Shown: piece by piece, positions 25,534-33,165 of the stretch
How the letters are laid out: each line of letters starts with the position of its first letter
How positions within the stretch are numbered: position 1 is the first letter of the stretch
From: Herbaspirillum sp. meg3
GTDB taxonomy: Bacteria; Pseudomonadota; Gammaproteobacteria; Burkholderiales; Burkholderiaceae_D
Direction: 5' to 3'
Assembly (NCBI RefSeq): GCF_002257565.1
Contig: NZ_CP022736.1
Coordinates: forward strand, 2,418,001-2,482,000
DNA length: 64,000 bases
Notes under the pieces: generated by a model
The model's database searches: none
What the model saw: the letters and a program-made list of their open reading frames with translations, nothing else
What the model was told of the DNA's origin: nothing
Made by a program: the position numbers and the translations under genes

Positions 25534-26498
25534 GCGAGATTTCTGCCCCGAAAGCAGTACCAATGACGCAGGAAGAGGTCCGCGCCAAAGTTGCCGCCTT
25601 GTCGGCATTCCAGACGCCGCGGCGCGAGTCGCCGTGGCGACGCGTGATGCGTGGGTTCCTGGCGTCGAAGACGGCCATGTTCGGACTGGCCGTCGCCGTC
25701 CTGCTGATGATCGCCGCGCTGGCGGCACCGTGGCTGACTCCGCAAAATCCCTATGACCTGATGCAACTGGATGTGCTTGATGCGCGCTTGCATCCGGGCA
25801 GCGCCAACGGTCTGGGCACATTTACCTACTGGCTCGGCACGGATGGGCAGGGGCGCGATCTGTATTCCGCAATTCTTTATGGTCTGCGCATCAGCGTCGG
25901 TATCGGTGTCGGCTCAGCCTTGCTGGCTGGTGTGATCGGCACCCTGATCGGTTTGCTGGCGGCGTATGCCGGCGGCAAGGTCGATGCGCTGTTGATGCGG
26001 TTGGCGGATCTGGTGCTGTCGTTCCCGTCGATTCTGGTTTCGATGCTGATTCTGGCGTATCTGGGCAAGGGCATTTTCAACGTCATGGCGACACTGGTGG
26101 TGCTGGAGTGGGCTTACTACGCCCGCACTGCGCGTGGTCAGGCGCTGGTAGAGCGGCAGAAGGAATACGTCGAGGCTGCACGCGGTCTGGGTGTATCGGG
26201 CTGGCGCATCATGGTGCGGCATATCCTGCCGAATTGCCTGCCGCCGCTGATCGTCATCGGCACGCTGCAGATCGCACGCGCCATCACACTGGAGGCCACC
26301 TTGAGCTTTCTCGGCCTTGGTGTGCCGATCACGGAACCGTCGTTGGGTCTGCTGATTTCCAACGGTTATCAATACATGCTGTCCGGCGAATACTGGATCA
26401 GTTTTTATCCCGGCATCGCCTTGCTGGTCGTGATCGTGGCGATCAACATGGTCGGCGATCGTCTGCGCGATGTCATGAATCCAAGGTGGCAGAAATGA
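25530..26498 (+). CDS. Peptide/opine-type ABC transporter permease (DppC-like)
   Basis: A 322-residue permease with a cytoplasmic N-terminal segment of ~50 residues, then six helices; the OppC-type signature WLGTDGQGRDLYSAILYGLRIS follows the first helix (cited here as WLGTDGQGRD) and the EAA loop reads EAARGLGVSGWRIMVRHILP. It overlaps both neighbours by 4 bp. It forms a heterodimer with the DppB-like permease. Confidence 0.93.
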   Translation: MSEISAPKAVPMTQEEVRAKVAALSAFQTPRRESPWRRVMRGFLASKTAMFGLAVAVLLMIAALAAPWLTPQNPYDLMQLDVLDARLHPGSANGLGTFTYWLGTDGQGRDLYSAILYGLRISVGIGVGSALLAGVIGTLIGLLAAYAGGKVDALLMRLADLVLSFPSILVSMLILAYLGKGIFNVMATLVVLEWAYYARTARGQALVERQKEYVEAARGLGVSGWRIMVRHILPNCLPPLIVIGTLQIARAITLEATLSFLGLGVPITEPSLGLLISNGYQYMLSGEYWISFYPGIALLVVIVAINMVGDRLRDVMNPRWQK

Positions 26499-27511
26499 GT
26501 GCATCCAACTCTGTGCCGACGCTTGAAGTACGCAATCTGCGTACGCATTTTTTTACGCCCGGCGGCGTATTGCCGGCAGTCGATGACGTCTCGCTGACGT
26601 TGGAGCGCGGCCGCATTCTCGGTCTGGTCGGCGAATCCGGGTCGGGCAAGACCGTAACCGGTTTTTCCATCCTCGGTTTGCTGGATGCACCGGGCCGCAT
26701 TGTCGGTGGACAGATTTTGTTCAAGGGACAGGATCTGGTGACGCTGGACAAGAAGTCGTTGCGCAGCCTGCAGGGTAATCGCATCGCGATGATTTTTCAG
26801 GATCCGATGATGACCCTGAATCCGGTTCTGCGGGTCGAAGCGCAGATGATCGACGCCGTACTCGCACACAGCAAGGTCAGCCGCGATCAGGCACGCCAAC
26901 TGGCGCGCGATACCCTGGGCATGATGGGCATCGCCAGCCCGGACGAGCGGCTTCAGGCGTACCCGCATCAATTGTCCGGTGGTATGCGGCAACGCGTGGC
27001 AATTGCGATTGCCATGCTGCACAAGCCCGACCTGATCATCGCTGATGAGCCGACCACCGCATTGGACGTGACGATTCAGGCGCAGATTCTGTCGGAAGTG
27101 CAAAAGCTGGCGCGCCAGCATGGCACCGCGCTGATCTGGATCACACATGATCTGTCGGTGGTGGCGGGGCTGGCTGATGATGTCGCCGTGATGTATTCCG
27201 GCCGAATCGTCGAGCAAGGTAAAGTATCCGACGTCCTCGACCGGCCGTTGCATCCTTACACGCAAGGCCTGATCGGCAGCTTGCCGAGCAACAACCGCCG
27301 CGGCGAACGCCTGCGCCAGATCCCTGGCCTGACGCCGAATTTGCTGCACCTGCCGCCGACCTGCGCATTTGCCGCACGTTGCGAACGCGTCAGCGAACAA
27401 TGCCTCACGCGTCCGGAAATCACGGAGCCGCTGAAGGCGCATTTCGTGCGTTGCTTCCATCCGGCGGTGCCGCTGGATGCTGCGAATACTGTGGAGCTGC
27501 GCCATGGATAA
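26495..27511 (+). CDS. ABC transporter ATP-binding protein (DppD/OppD-like)
   Basis: A 338-residue ATPase: Walker A GESGSGKT, Q-loop MIFQDPMMTLNP, signature LSGGMRQRV, Walker B LIIADEPTTALD, switch His in WITHDL. The C-terminal oligopeptide-transporter domain carries HPYTQGLIGSLP and the CAFAARCERVSEQC cysteine pattern that in DppD/OppD homologues binds an iron-sulfur cluster. The ATG at 26495 overlaps the permease stop by 4 bp. Confidence 0.93.
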   Translation: MSASNSVPTLEVRNLRTHFFTPGGVLPAVDDVSLTLERGRILGLVGESGSGKTVTGFSILGLLDAPGRIVGGQILFKGQDLVTLDKKSLRSLQGNRIAMIFQDPMMTLNPVLRVEAQMIDAVLAHSKVSRDQARQLARDTLGMMGIASPDERLQAYPHQLSGGMRQRVAIAIAMLHKPDLIIADEPTTALDVTIQAQILSEVQKLARQHGTALIWITHDLSVVAGLADDVAVMYSGRIVEQGKVSDVLDRPLHPYTQGLIGSLPSNNRRGERLRQIPGLTPNLLHLPPTCAFAARCERVSEQCLTRPEITEPLKAHFVRCFHPAVPLDAANTVELRHG

Positions 27512-28508
27512 AGTCATCCCTTTGGTGGAAGCACACCAGGTCGGAAAACGTTTCGGCGAACGCAAGCCACGGCCGTTTGAATCGCAACTGATTGCACGCG
27601 GCTGGATGCGTCCGGCTGCGGTCACGCAAGCACTCGACGCGGTCGACCTGCACGTCATGCCCGGCGAGGTCGTCGGTCTGGTAGGTGAGTCCGGTTGCGG
27701 CAAGTCGACACTGGGCCGCATCGTGAGTGGACTGCTGTCGCCTTCATCAGGGCAGGTGCTGGTCGATGGCGTTGACCGCAACCAGCTCCGCGCACGCGAA
27801 CAGCATGCCACGCGCCGCAAGGTGCAGATGATTTTTCAGAATCCGTACGCCAGTCTCAATCCGCGCCTGCGCGTTGATGAAATCGTCGGCGAAGCTGCGC
27901 TGATCCACGGCATGACCGACAAGGCCGGACTCGACGATTACGTCAGTGCGCAATTGCTGCGCGCCGGGCTTGATCCCGAGTTGCGTGACCGCTATCCGCA
28001 TCAGTTCAGCGGCGGCCAGCGTCAGCGTATCGGCATTGCGCGCGCGCTGGCGGTGCAGCCGCAGATGCTGGTGGCGGACGAGGCAGTGGCGGCGCTGGAT
28101 GTATCGATTCAGGCGCAGATTCTCAACCTGTTCAGTGACCTGCGCGAACAGCTTGGGTTGACCTACCTGTTCATTAGTCACGATCTCGGCGTGGTCGAGC
28201 ATGTCTCCGATCGCGTGGTCATCATGTATCTGGGCCACATTGTCGAGAGCGCCGCCGTCGACGAGTTGTTTGCGCGGCCGAATCACCCGTACACCCAGGC
28301 ATTGCTGGCGGAAGTGCCGCGTTTGCAGTCACGCAACAAGTCTTTCACGGCAATCAAGGGCGAGATCCCGAGTCCCTTGAATCCGCCGCAGGGCTGCCAT
28401 TTCCATCCGCGCTGTCCGCATGCCATGCCGCGCTGCCGACAGGAAGCACCGGCGCTCAAAGAAGTCGCGCCGGGACACTTGAGCGCATGTCATTTGAACG
28501 ATCAGTAA
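27504..28508 (+). CDS. ABC transporter ATP-binding protein (DppF/OppF-like)
   Basis: A 334-residue ATPase: Walker A GESGCGKST, Q-loop MIFQNPYASLNP, signature FSGGQRQRI, Walker B MLVADEAVAALD, switch His in FISHDL, C-terminal HPYTQALLAEVP and the CHFHPRCPHAMPRC cysteine motif. Walker B ends in DEAVAALD rather than DEPxxALD, a common variation in this branch. It overlaps the DppD-like gene by 8 bp and forms a heterodimer with it. Confidence 0.92.
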   Translation: MDKVIPLVEAHQVGKRFGERKPRPFESQLIARGWMRPAAVTQALDAVDLHVMPGEVVGLVGESGCGKSTLGRIVSGLLSPSSGQVLVDGVDRNQLRAREQHATRRKVQMIFQNPYASLNPRLRVDEIVGEAALIHGMTDKAGLDDYVSAQLLRAGLDPELRDRYPHQFSGGQRQRIGIARALAVQPQMLVADEAVAALDVSIQAQILNLFSDLREQLGLTYLFISHDLGVVEHVSDRVVIMYLGHIVESAAVDELFARPNHPYTQALLAEVPRLQSRNKSFTAIKGEIPSPLNPPQGCHFHPRCPHAMPRCRQEAPALKEVAPGHLSACHLNDQ

Positions 28509-28574
28509 AGCATTGCAGCAAGCAACACCGATAACAAGCTTATTCCATATCCACCACTACCGAGGATGATGAAC

Positions 28575-30152
28575 ATGAAGAAAACCGTACTTTCCAGCCT
28601 GCTGGCCGTCGCGCTTCTGGGAACCGCAGCCGTCAATTCAGCCGGCGCGCAAACGCTGAACATCGCATTCGCCGATCCGCTGTCCTCGCTCGATCCGCAA
28701 CTGAACAACCATGCCGGTGATCGTTCCGTCGACCTGCACTTTTGGGATCTGCTGGTCGAGAACAATTACAACAAGCTGCAACCTGGCCTGGCAGTCAGCT
28801 GGAAAAATATCGATCCGAAGACCTGGGAATTCAAGCTGCGTCCCAACGTCAAGTGGCAGGACGGCAAGCCGTTCACCGCGGACGACGTAATCTTCTCGTA
28901 TCAACGCGCACGCGCCGTGCCGGGCAGTGTGGCGACTTTCGCCGGCTATCTGCGCACTGTGGAATCGGTGACCGCCAAAGATCCGCTGACCTTGATCATC
29001 AAGACCAATATTGCCAATCCAGACCTGCCGCTGAACCTGGCGTCGGTACATATCGTCAGCAAGCACGTTGGTGAGAAGTCACAAACCGAGAACTACAACA
29101 GCGGCGCCGCCATGGTTGGCAGCGGCCCATACAAGTATGTTTCCTACACGCCGGGCGACCGCGTCATCATGGAGCGCAACAATGACTACTGGGGCCAGAA
29201 GCAACTCTGGGAAAAGGTCAATTACCGTTACATCAACAACGCCGCTGCACGTACCGCTGCGCTGCTGTCGGGTGACGTCGATGTAATCGACAAAGTATCG
29301 GTGTCGGATCTGGCCAAGTTGAAGCAGTCGCCGAACGTCAAGGTGTTCCCATACAACGGCCTGCGCGTGTTGCTGTTGCAACCAAGTTTCCATGAAGGTC
29401 CGAGCCCGTACATTACCGACAACAACGGCAAGCAACTCGACAAGAATCCATTGCTGGATGCCCGCGTGCGCAAGGCCTTGTCGCTGGCGATCAACCGCAA
29501 GGCGCTGGTCGACCGTATTTTGCAAGGCGCAGCGACCGAAGCCAATCAATGGATGCCGGCGGATACCTTCGGCTACAACCCTGATATCAAGAACATCCCG
29601 AACGATGTGAACCAGGCCAAGAAGCTGCTGGCTGATGCCGGCTTCCCGCAAGGCTTCAAGCTGACCATCCACGTGCCGAACGACCGCTATCCGCAAGCAC
29701 CGGAAACCATGCAAGCCGTGGCGCAATTCTGGACTCGCATCGGTGTGAAGACGCAAGTGGAAGTGTTGCCATGGGCGTCCTATTCGGCACGGGCCAACAA
29801 GAATGAGTTTGCCGTCAGCGTGCTGGCATGGGGCAACGGTACCGGTGAAGCCAGCTATGCACTGGTGAACGTGCTGGCGACTGTCGACGCCAAGAAGGGG
29901 CTGGGCGCTTCCAACTGGAATCACTACAGCAATCCTGCCATCGACAAGGCGTTGGCCGATTCGACTGCCGAATTCGACGCGGCCAAGCGTGAAGCGATCC
30001 TGCGCAATGCAGCCAAGATCGTCTCCGACGACGCCGGTGTCATTCCTCTGTATCACTATCAAAACATCTGGGCGGCAAAGAGGGGCCTGAAGGTCACACC
30101 GGCCAGCAGCGATCGCACCACCGCGATGATGGTGACACAGGATAAGAAGTAA
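28575..30152 (+). CDS. Family-5 (peptide/opine) ABC substrate-binding protein
   Basis: About 525 residues from the ATG at 28575, nine bases after CGAGG; two earlier ATGs at 28566 and 28569 sit on top of that site. A signal peptide ends at NSAGA-Q. The mature part has the DppA/OppA fold signature: LDPQLNNHAGD, LVENNYNKLQPGLAVSW, WEFKLRPNVKWQDGKPFTADD (cited as KWQDGKPFTADD), GSGPYKYVSY and VRKALSLAINRKALV. It captures the cargo for the complete importer encoded just upstream. It may match the binding-protein subfamily known from clusters with CMD/AhpD-like genes; a profile search is needed to say so. Confidence 0.92.
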   Translation: MKKTVLSSLLAVALLGTAAVNSAGAQTLNIAFADPLSSLDPQLNNHAGDRSVDLHFWDLLVENNYNKLQPGLAVSWKNIDPKTWEFKLRPNVKWQDGKPFTADDVIFSYQRARAVPGSVATFAGYLRTVESVTAKDPLTLIIKTNIANPDLPLNLASVHIVSKHVGEKSQTENYNSGAAMVGSGPYKYVSYTPGDRVIMERNNDYWGQKQLWEKVNYRYINNAAARTAALLSGDVDVIDKVSVSDLAKLKQSPNVKVFPYNGLRVLLLQPSFHEGPSPYITDNNGKQLDKNPLLDARVRKALSLAINRKALVDRILQGAATEANQWMPADTFGYNPDIKNIPNDVNQAKKLLADAGFPQGFKLTIHVPNDRYPQAPETMQAVAQFWTRIGVKTQVEVLPWASYSARANKNEFAVSVLAWGNGTGEASYALVNVLATVDAKKGLGASNWNHYSNPAIDKALADSTAEFDAAKREAILRNAAKIVSDDAGVIPLYHYQNIWAAKRGLKVTPASSDRTTAMMVTQDKK

Positions 30153-30177
30153 TTTTTGCAATCGAGGAAGTAACAGT

Positions 30178-31491
30178 ATGGCTACCTTGAATGTTTCCGT
30201 TACGCCGGCCGATGACCTGATCGATGTGCCGCGGCGTATCGTCGTCACCGGCGCGGTGCCGGGCGAGCTGGTACAGGTTTCCAGCAGTACCTTGCGCGCC
30301 GGCGCCAACTGGCAGAGCAGCGCGCGCTTCGTCGCCGATGCGGCAGGTCACGTCGATCTGTCGCTGGCGCCGGCAGTTGAAGGCAGCTATGCCGGGATTT
30401 CGGCGATGGGCTTGCTGTGGTCGCAACAGCCGGAGCAAGAGGGCAAGCGCGAGCAGTTTCATCCGGACGTGCAACAGCCGTTGATGACGACCGTGCATGC
30501 CAGCGCCGTCAGCGGAGAGGCTGACACCGTTCTGGTGCAGCGTCTTTGCGCCGACGGTGTAACACGCAGGGAAGTGCGCGAGCAGGGGCTGGTGGGCACG
30601 CTGTTTATGCCACCCGCATCGGCCGGTCCGGGACCTTATCCTGCCGTCATGATCCTCAATGGGTCGGGCGGCGGCATCAACGAGCCGCGTGCGGCTTTGT
30701 ATGCGTCGCGTGGCTATGCGGCTTTTGCGCTGGCGTATTTCAAGGCCCCCGGATTGTCGGACTACATCTCCAATACGCCGCTGGAATATTTCGAAAAAGG
30801 CCTGGACTGGCTGCGCGCCACCGTTAAGCCTCTGCATGATTTCGTCGCCATCAGCGGCCAGTCGCGCGGCGGCGAGCTGGTGCTGTTGCTGGGTGCTACC
30901 TTCCCGGAAAAGGTCTCGGCCGTCCTGGCCTACGTACCGAGTGCGTTGGTGCATAGCGGCCAAAATGCCTGCGATCCGGCCATCGGACGGGAAGGCCCGA
31001 CCTGGCTCTTGAACGGCAAGCCATTGACCCACCAATGGGAAAACAACCGTCACGCCAGTTGGGCACCGTTTGACGAAGGCCCGCCGCCGCATCGGCATGC
31101 ACTGGCCATGCTGACTGCCTTGCAGGACAAGGACGCTGTGGCGAAGGCGCGCATCCATGTAGAAAACATCCAGTCTCCGGTGCTGCTGTTCTCAGCGACC
31201 GACGACGGCTCATGGCCGTCCAGCGTGTACGCGCGGATGGTGAGCGACAAGCTGGCAGAAGTCGCACATCCGCATGCGGTGGAGTGGCACGATTATCAGG
31301 ACGCAGGTCATGCAATTCTGTTTCCCTATGTGCCGACGACGCAAATCAGTTACGCGCATCCGGTTTCCAAACGCATCAGCACCGGCGGCGGACTGCCTGC
31401 CGCGAACGCGCATGCCGACCATCACTCGTGGCAGCACGCGCAGCAATTTTTACGGAATGCCATCGCTCAGAAAAAACTTAAGCAAGAGTAA
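30178..31491 (+). CDS. Acyl-CoA thioesterase/BAAT-type alpha/beta hydrolase
   Basis: A 437-residue two-domain protein like the acyl-CoA thioesterase and bile-acid-CoA:amino-acid N-acyltransferase family. An N-terminal beta-sandwich domain (about 1-140, VTPADDLIDVPRRIVVTG) is followed by an alpha/beta hydrolase domain. The nucleophile is S229 in ISGQSRGGEL, which in acyltransferases of the family is Cys; a Ser favours hydrolysis. Candidate acid and base are the Asp residues of SATDDGSW and the His of AGHAILF. It has no signal peptide. It begins 25 bp after the binding-protein stop. It could hydrolyse a thioester or amide formed from the imported substrate. Confidence 0.82.
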   Translation: MATLNVSVTPADDLIDVPRRIVVTGAVPGELVQVSSSTLRAGANWQSSARFVADAAGHVDLSLAPAVEGSYAGISAMGLLWSQQPEQEGKREQFHPDVQQPLMTTVHASAVSGEADTVLVQRLCADGVTRREVREQGLVGTLFMPPASAGPGPYPAVMILNGSGGGINEPRAALYASRGYAAFALAYFKAPGLSDYISNTPLEYFEKGLDWLRATVKPLHDFVAISGQSRGGELVLLLGATFPEKVSAVLAYVPSALVHSGQNACDPAIGREGPTWLLNGKPLTHQWENNRHASWAPFDEGPPPHRHALAMLTALQDKDAVAKARIHVENIQSPVLLFSATDDGSWPSSVYARMVSDKLAEVAHPHAVEWHDYQDAGHAILFPYVPTTQISYAHPVSKRISTGGGLPAANAHADHHSWQHAQQFLRNAIAQKKLKQE

Positions 31492-31535
31492 TAGTAAGAG
31501 CAAGCACGGGCATCCCTCACTCGAAAGGAAGTTTC

Positions 31536-32057
31536 ATGACAACGCAAGTGGAATACAACATCGACAACGATGTCATCGACAAGCTGGTCGGCTTGCAGGC
31601 CGGTAGTAGCCTTCATGCCTTGCGCCATCAGCGTGAAAAAGTTGCGGTGGCAACCCAGGGTAGTTACGACACCCTGTTTGATCCGGTGCTGGAAGGCATT
31701 GGCCTCGACGAGCGCCTGCTGGTGGCGCTGTATGCCTGCCGCCTGGCCGGTGCGACGGATGTGGCGGCGCATTACCGTGCGCGTCTGGAAGCGCTGCCAG
31801 CGGATGCCGCACAACTGGCCGTCGCCGCCTCCGGCGAACCGGAGCAATTGCCGGCAGGTCGTTTGCGCGCGATGTTGATCTTTACCCGTGCCTTGACCGA
31901 GCGTCCGGTCGAAGGCGACAAAGCCGCGCTGCATACCTTGCCTGCCGCAGGTATCAGCACGCCTGCAGTAGTGGCCTTGTCGCAACTGATCGCTTTCGTC
32001 TCTTATCAGATCCGCGTCGTCGCCGGTCTGAAGGCGATGAAATTGGCAAGTAACTGA
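31536..32057 (+). CDS. CMD-fold (carboxymuconolactone decarboxylase/AhpD-like) protein without CxxC
   Basis: A 173-residue all-helical protein of the AhpD/CMD type. The region LLVALYACRLAGATDVAAHYRAR resembles the catalytic helix of the family (cited as LLVALYACRLAG) but the redox CxxC pair is absent, only one Cys remains. The next gene, 13 bp downstream, encodes a homologous fold with the CxxC intact, so the two may act together. I recognise the pairing as resembling the CMD-domain and AhpD-domain protein families defined in TIGRFAM (Avi_7170 and Avi_7169 types), from memory and not checked. Confidence 0.75.
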   Translation: MTTQVEYNIDNDVIDKLVGLQAGSSLHALRHQREKVAVATQGSYDTLFDPVLEGIGLDERLLVALYACRLAGATDVAAHYRARLEALPADAAQLAVAASGEPEQLPAGRLRAMLIFTRALTERPVEGDKAALHTLPAAGISTPAVVALSQLIAFVSYQIRVVAGLKAMKLASN

Positions 32058-32070
32058 GATCGGAGAAACC

Positions 32071-32661
32071 ATGAGCACCATCATCAAATCGCACGGCTTC
32101 ACCAACGAAGTTCTTGAGTGGGACGCCTGGCTCGATGTCATTGATATCGAAAAAGCGACTGAAGACCAGATCAAGGTTCTGGAAGAAAGCCATCCCAAGG
32201 CCAAGACGTCGGACTACTACCTGTTCCTTGGCCATCAGCCGGAAATTCTGCGCCAGCGTTCTGCCGCGTTCAACGCCATCATGTACGCGCCGGGCGGCAT
32301 GTCGCGCGCCGAGCGTGAACTTGGCTCCATGGTCGTGTCGCGCATCAACGGCTGCGTCTACTGCGCGTCGGTGCATGCCCAGCGCTTCGAACAACTGGCC
32401 AAACGCAACGATACCGTACAGCAGGTATTCGACGATCCGTACACGGCAGGCACCGATGCGCGTGAAAAAGCCATCTCGCAGTTTTCCATTGATCTGACCA
32501 AGAATCCCAACGACGTCAATGCCGCCAGCATCCAGGCGCTCAAGGACGTCGGTCTGAACGAGCAGGAAATCCTCGACTTGATCCATTCGGTCGCGATCTT
32601 TGCCTGGGCCAATCGCCTGATGCTCAATCTGGGCGAGCCGGTTTTTCCGGCTTCGGAATAA
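32071..32661 (+). CDS. AhpD-like alkylhydroperoxidase-domain protein
   Basis: A 196-residue AhpD-like protein with the active-site pattern RINGCVYCASVHAQRF: C95, C98 and H102, preceded by conserved Glu residues in RAERELGSM. AhpD reduces peroxidase partners through a lipoyl-bearing protein in actinobacteria, which makes the neighbouring GcvH-like lipoyl protein (28 bp downstream) an appealing electron or acyl partner. It follows the CMD-fold protein by 13 bp. The function in this operon is not established. Confidence 0.85.
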   Translation: MSTIIKSHGFTNEVLEWDAWLDVIDIEKATEDQIKVLEESHPKAKTSDYYLFLGHQPEILRQRSAAFNAIMYAPGGMSRAERELGSMVVSRINGCVYCASVHAQRFEQLAKRNDTVQQVFDDPYTAGTDAREKAISQFSIDLTKNPNDVNAASIQALKDVGLNEQEILDLIHSVAIFAWANRLMLNLGEPVFPASE

Positions 32662-32689
32662 GCAAAGCACATCACAACAGGAGACAAGC

Positions 32690-33067
32690 ATGTTGATACC
32701 CGACAATCTGGTTTACGCCGACACGCACGAGTGGATCCGGCAGGAAGACGACGGTACGCTGACGATCGGCATCACTGATTTCGGCCAGGACCAGCTGGGG
32801 CCGCTGGTGTATGTGCAGACGCCGGATGTCGGCAGCGTGCTCAAGCGCGGCGCTGATGCCGGTGTGGTCGAGTCGAACAAGACCGCATCCGATGTCCATG
32901 CGCCGGTCGACGGCGAAGTGCTCGCTGTCAATACGGTACTGGCCAATACGCCGGAGGCGATTAACGAAGCGCCGTACGAGCAGTGGATCTTCAAGCTGCG
33001 GCCGTTGACGGCATTCGATGACTCGGCGTTTCTTGACGCTGCGGCTTATACGAAGATGATCGGCTGA
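32690..33067 (+). CDS. GcvH-like lipoyl-carrier protein, stand-alone
   Basis: A 125-residue protein with the glycine-cleavage H fold: YADTHEWIRQEDD, IGITDFGQDQLG, and the lipoylation loop VVESNKTASDVHAP with K64 as the lipoylated Lys (canonical GcvH reads VESVKAASD). The C-terminal WIFKLRP matches. No gcvT or gcvP gene is in the operon, so it is unlikely to serve only glycine cleavage. A size of ~125 residues is usual. It is the last gene of the operon and ends 98 bp before the convergent helicase gene. Confidence 0.88.
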   Translation: MLIPDNLVYADTHEWIRQEDDGTLTIGITDFGQDQLGPLVYVQTPDVGSVLKRGADAGVVESNKTASDVHAPVDGEVLAVNTVLANTPEAINEAPYEQWIFKLRPLTAFDDSAFLDAAAYTKMIG

Positions 33068-33165
33068 TTTTTCAGCGTCACAAAAAGCCGTAGTTTGCAG
33101 TCGGCATGCAGTGTGTTCTTGAGTGTTGATGTCGTTGGTATGAAAGCGTGCAGGTCTTTTACATT

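Noticed and set aside
26405..27820. 471-codon minus-strand frame across the DppD/DppF-like genes
   Set aside because: It is antisense to two ATPases with complete motifs and has no domain of its own.
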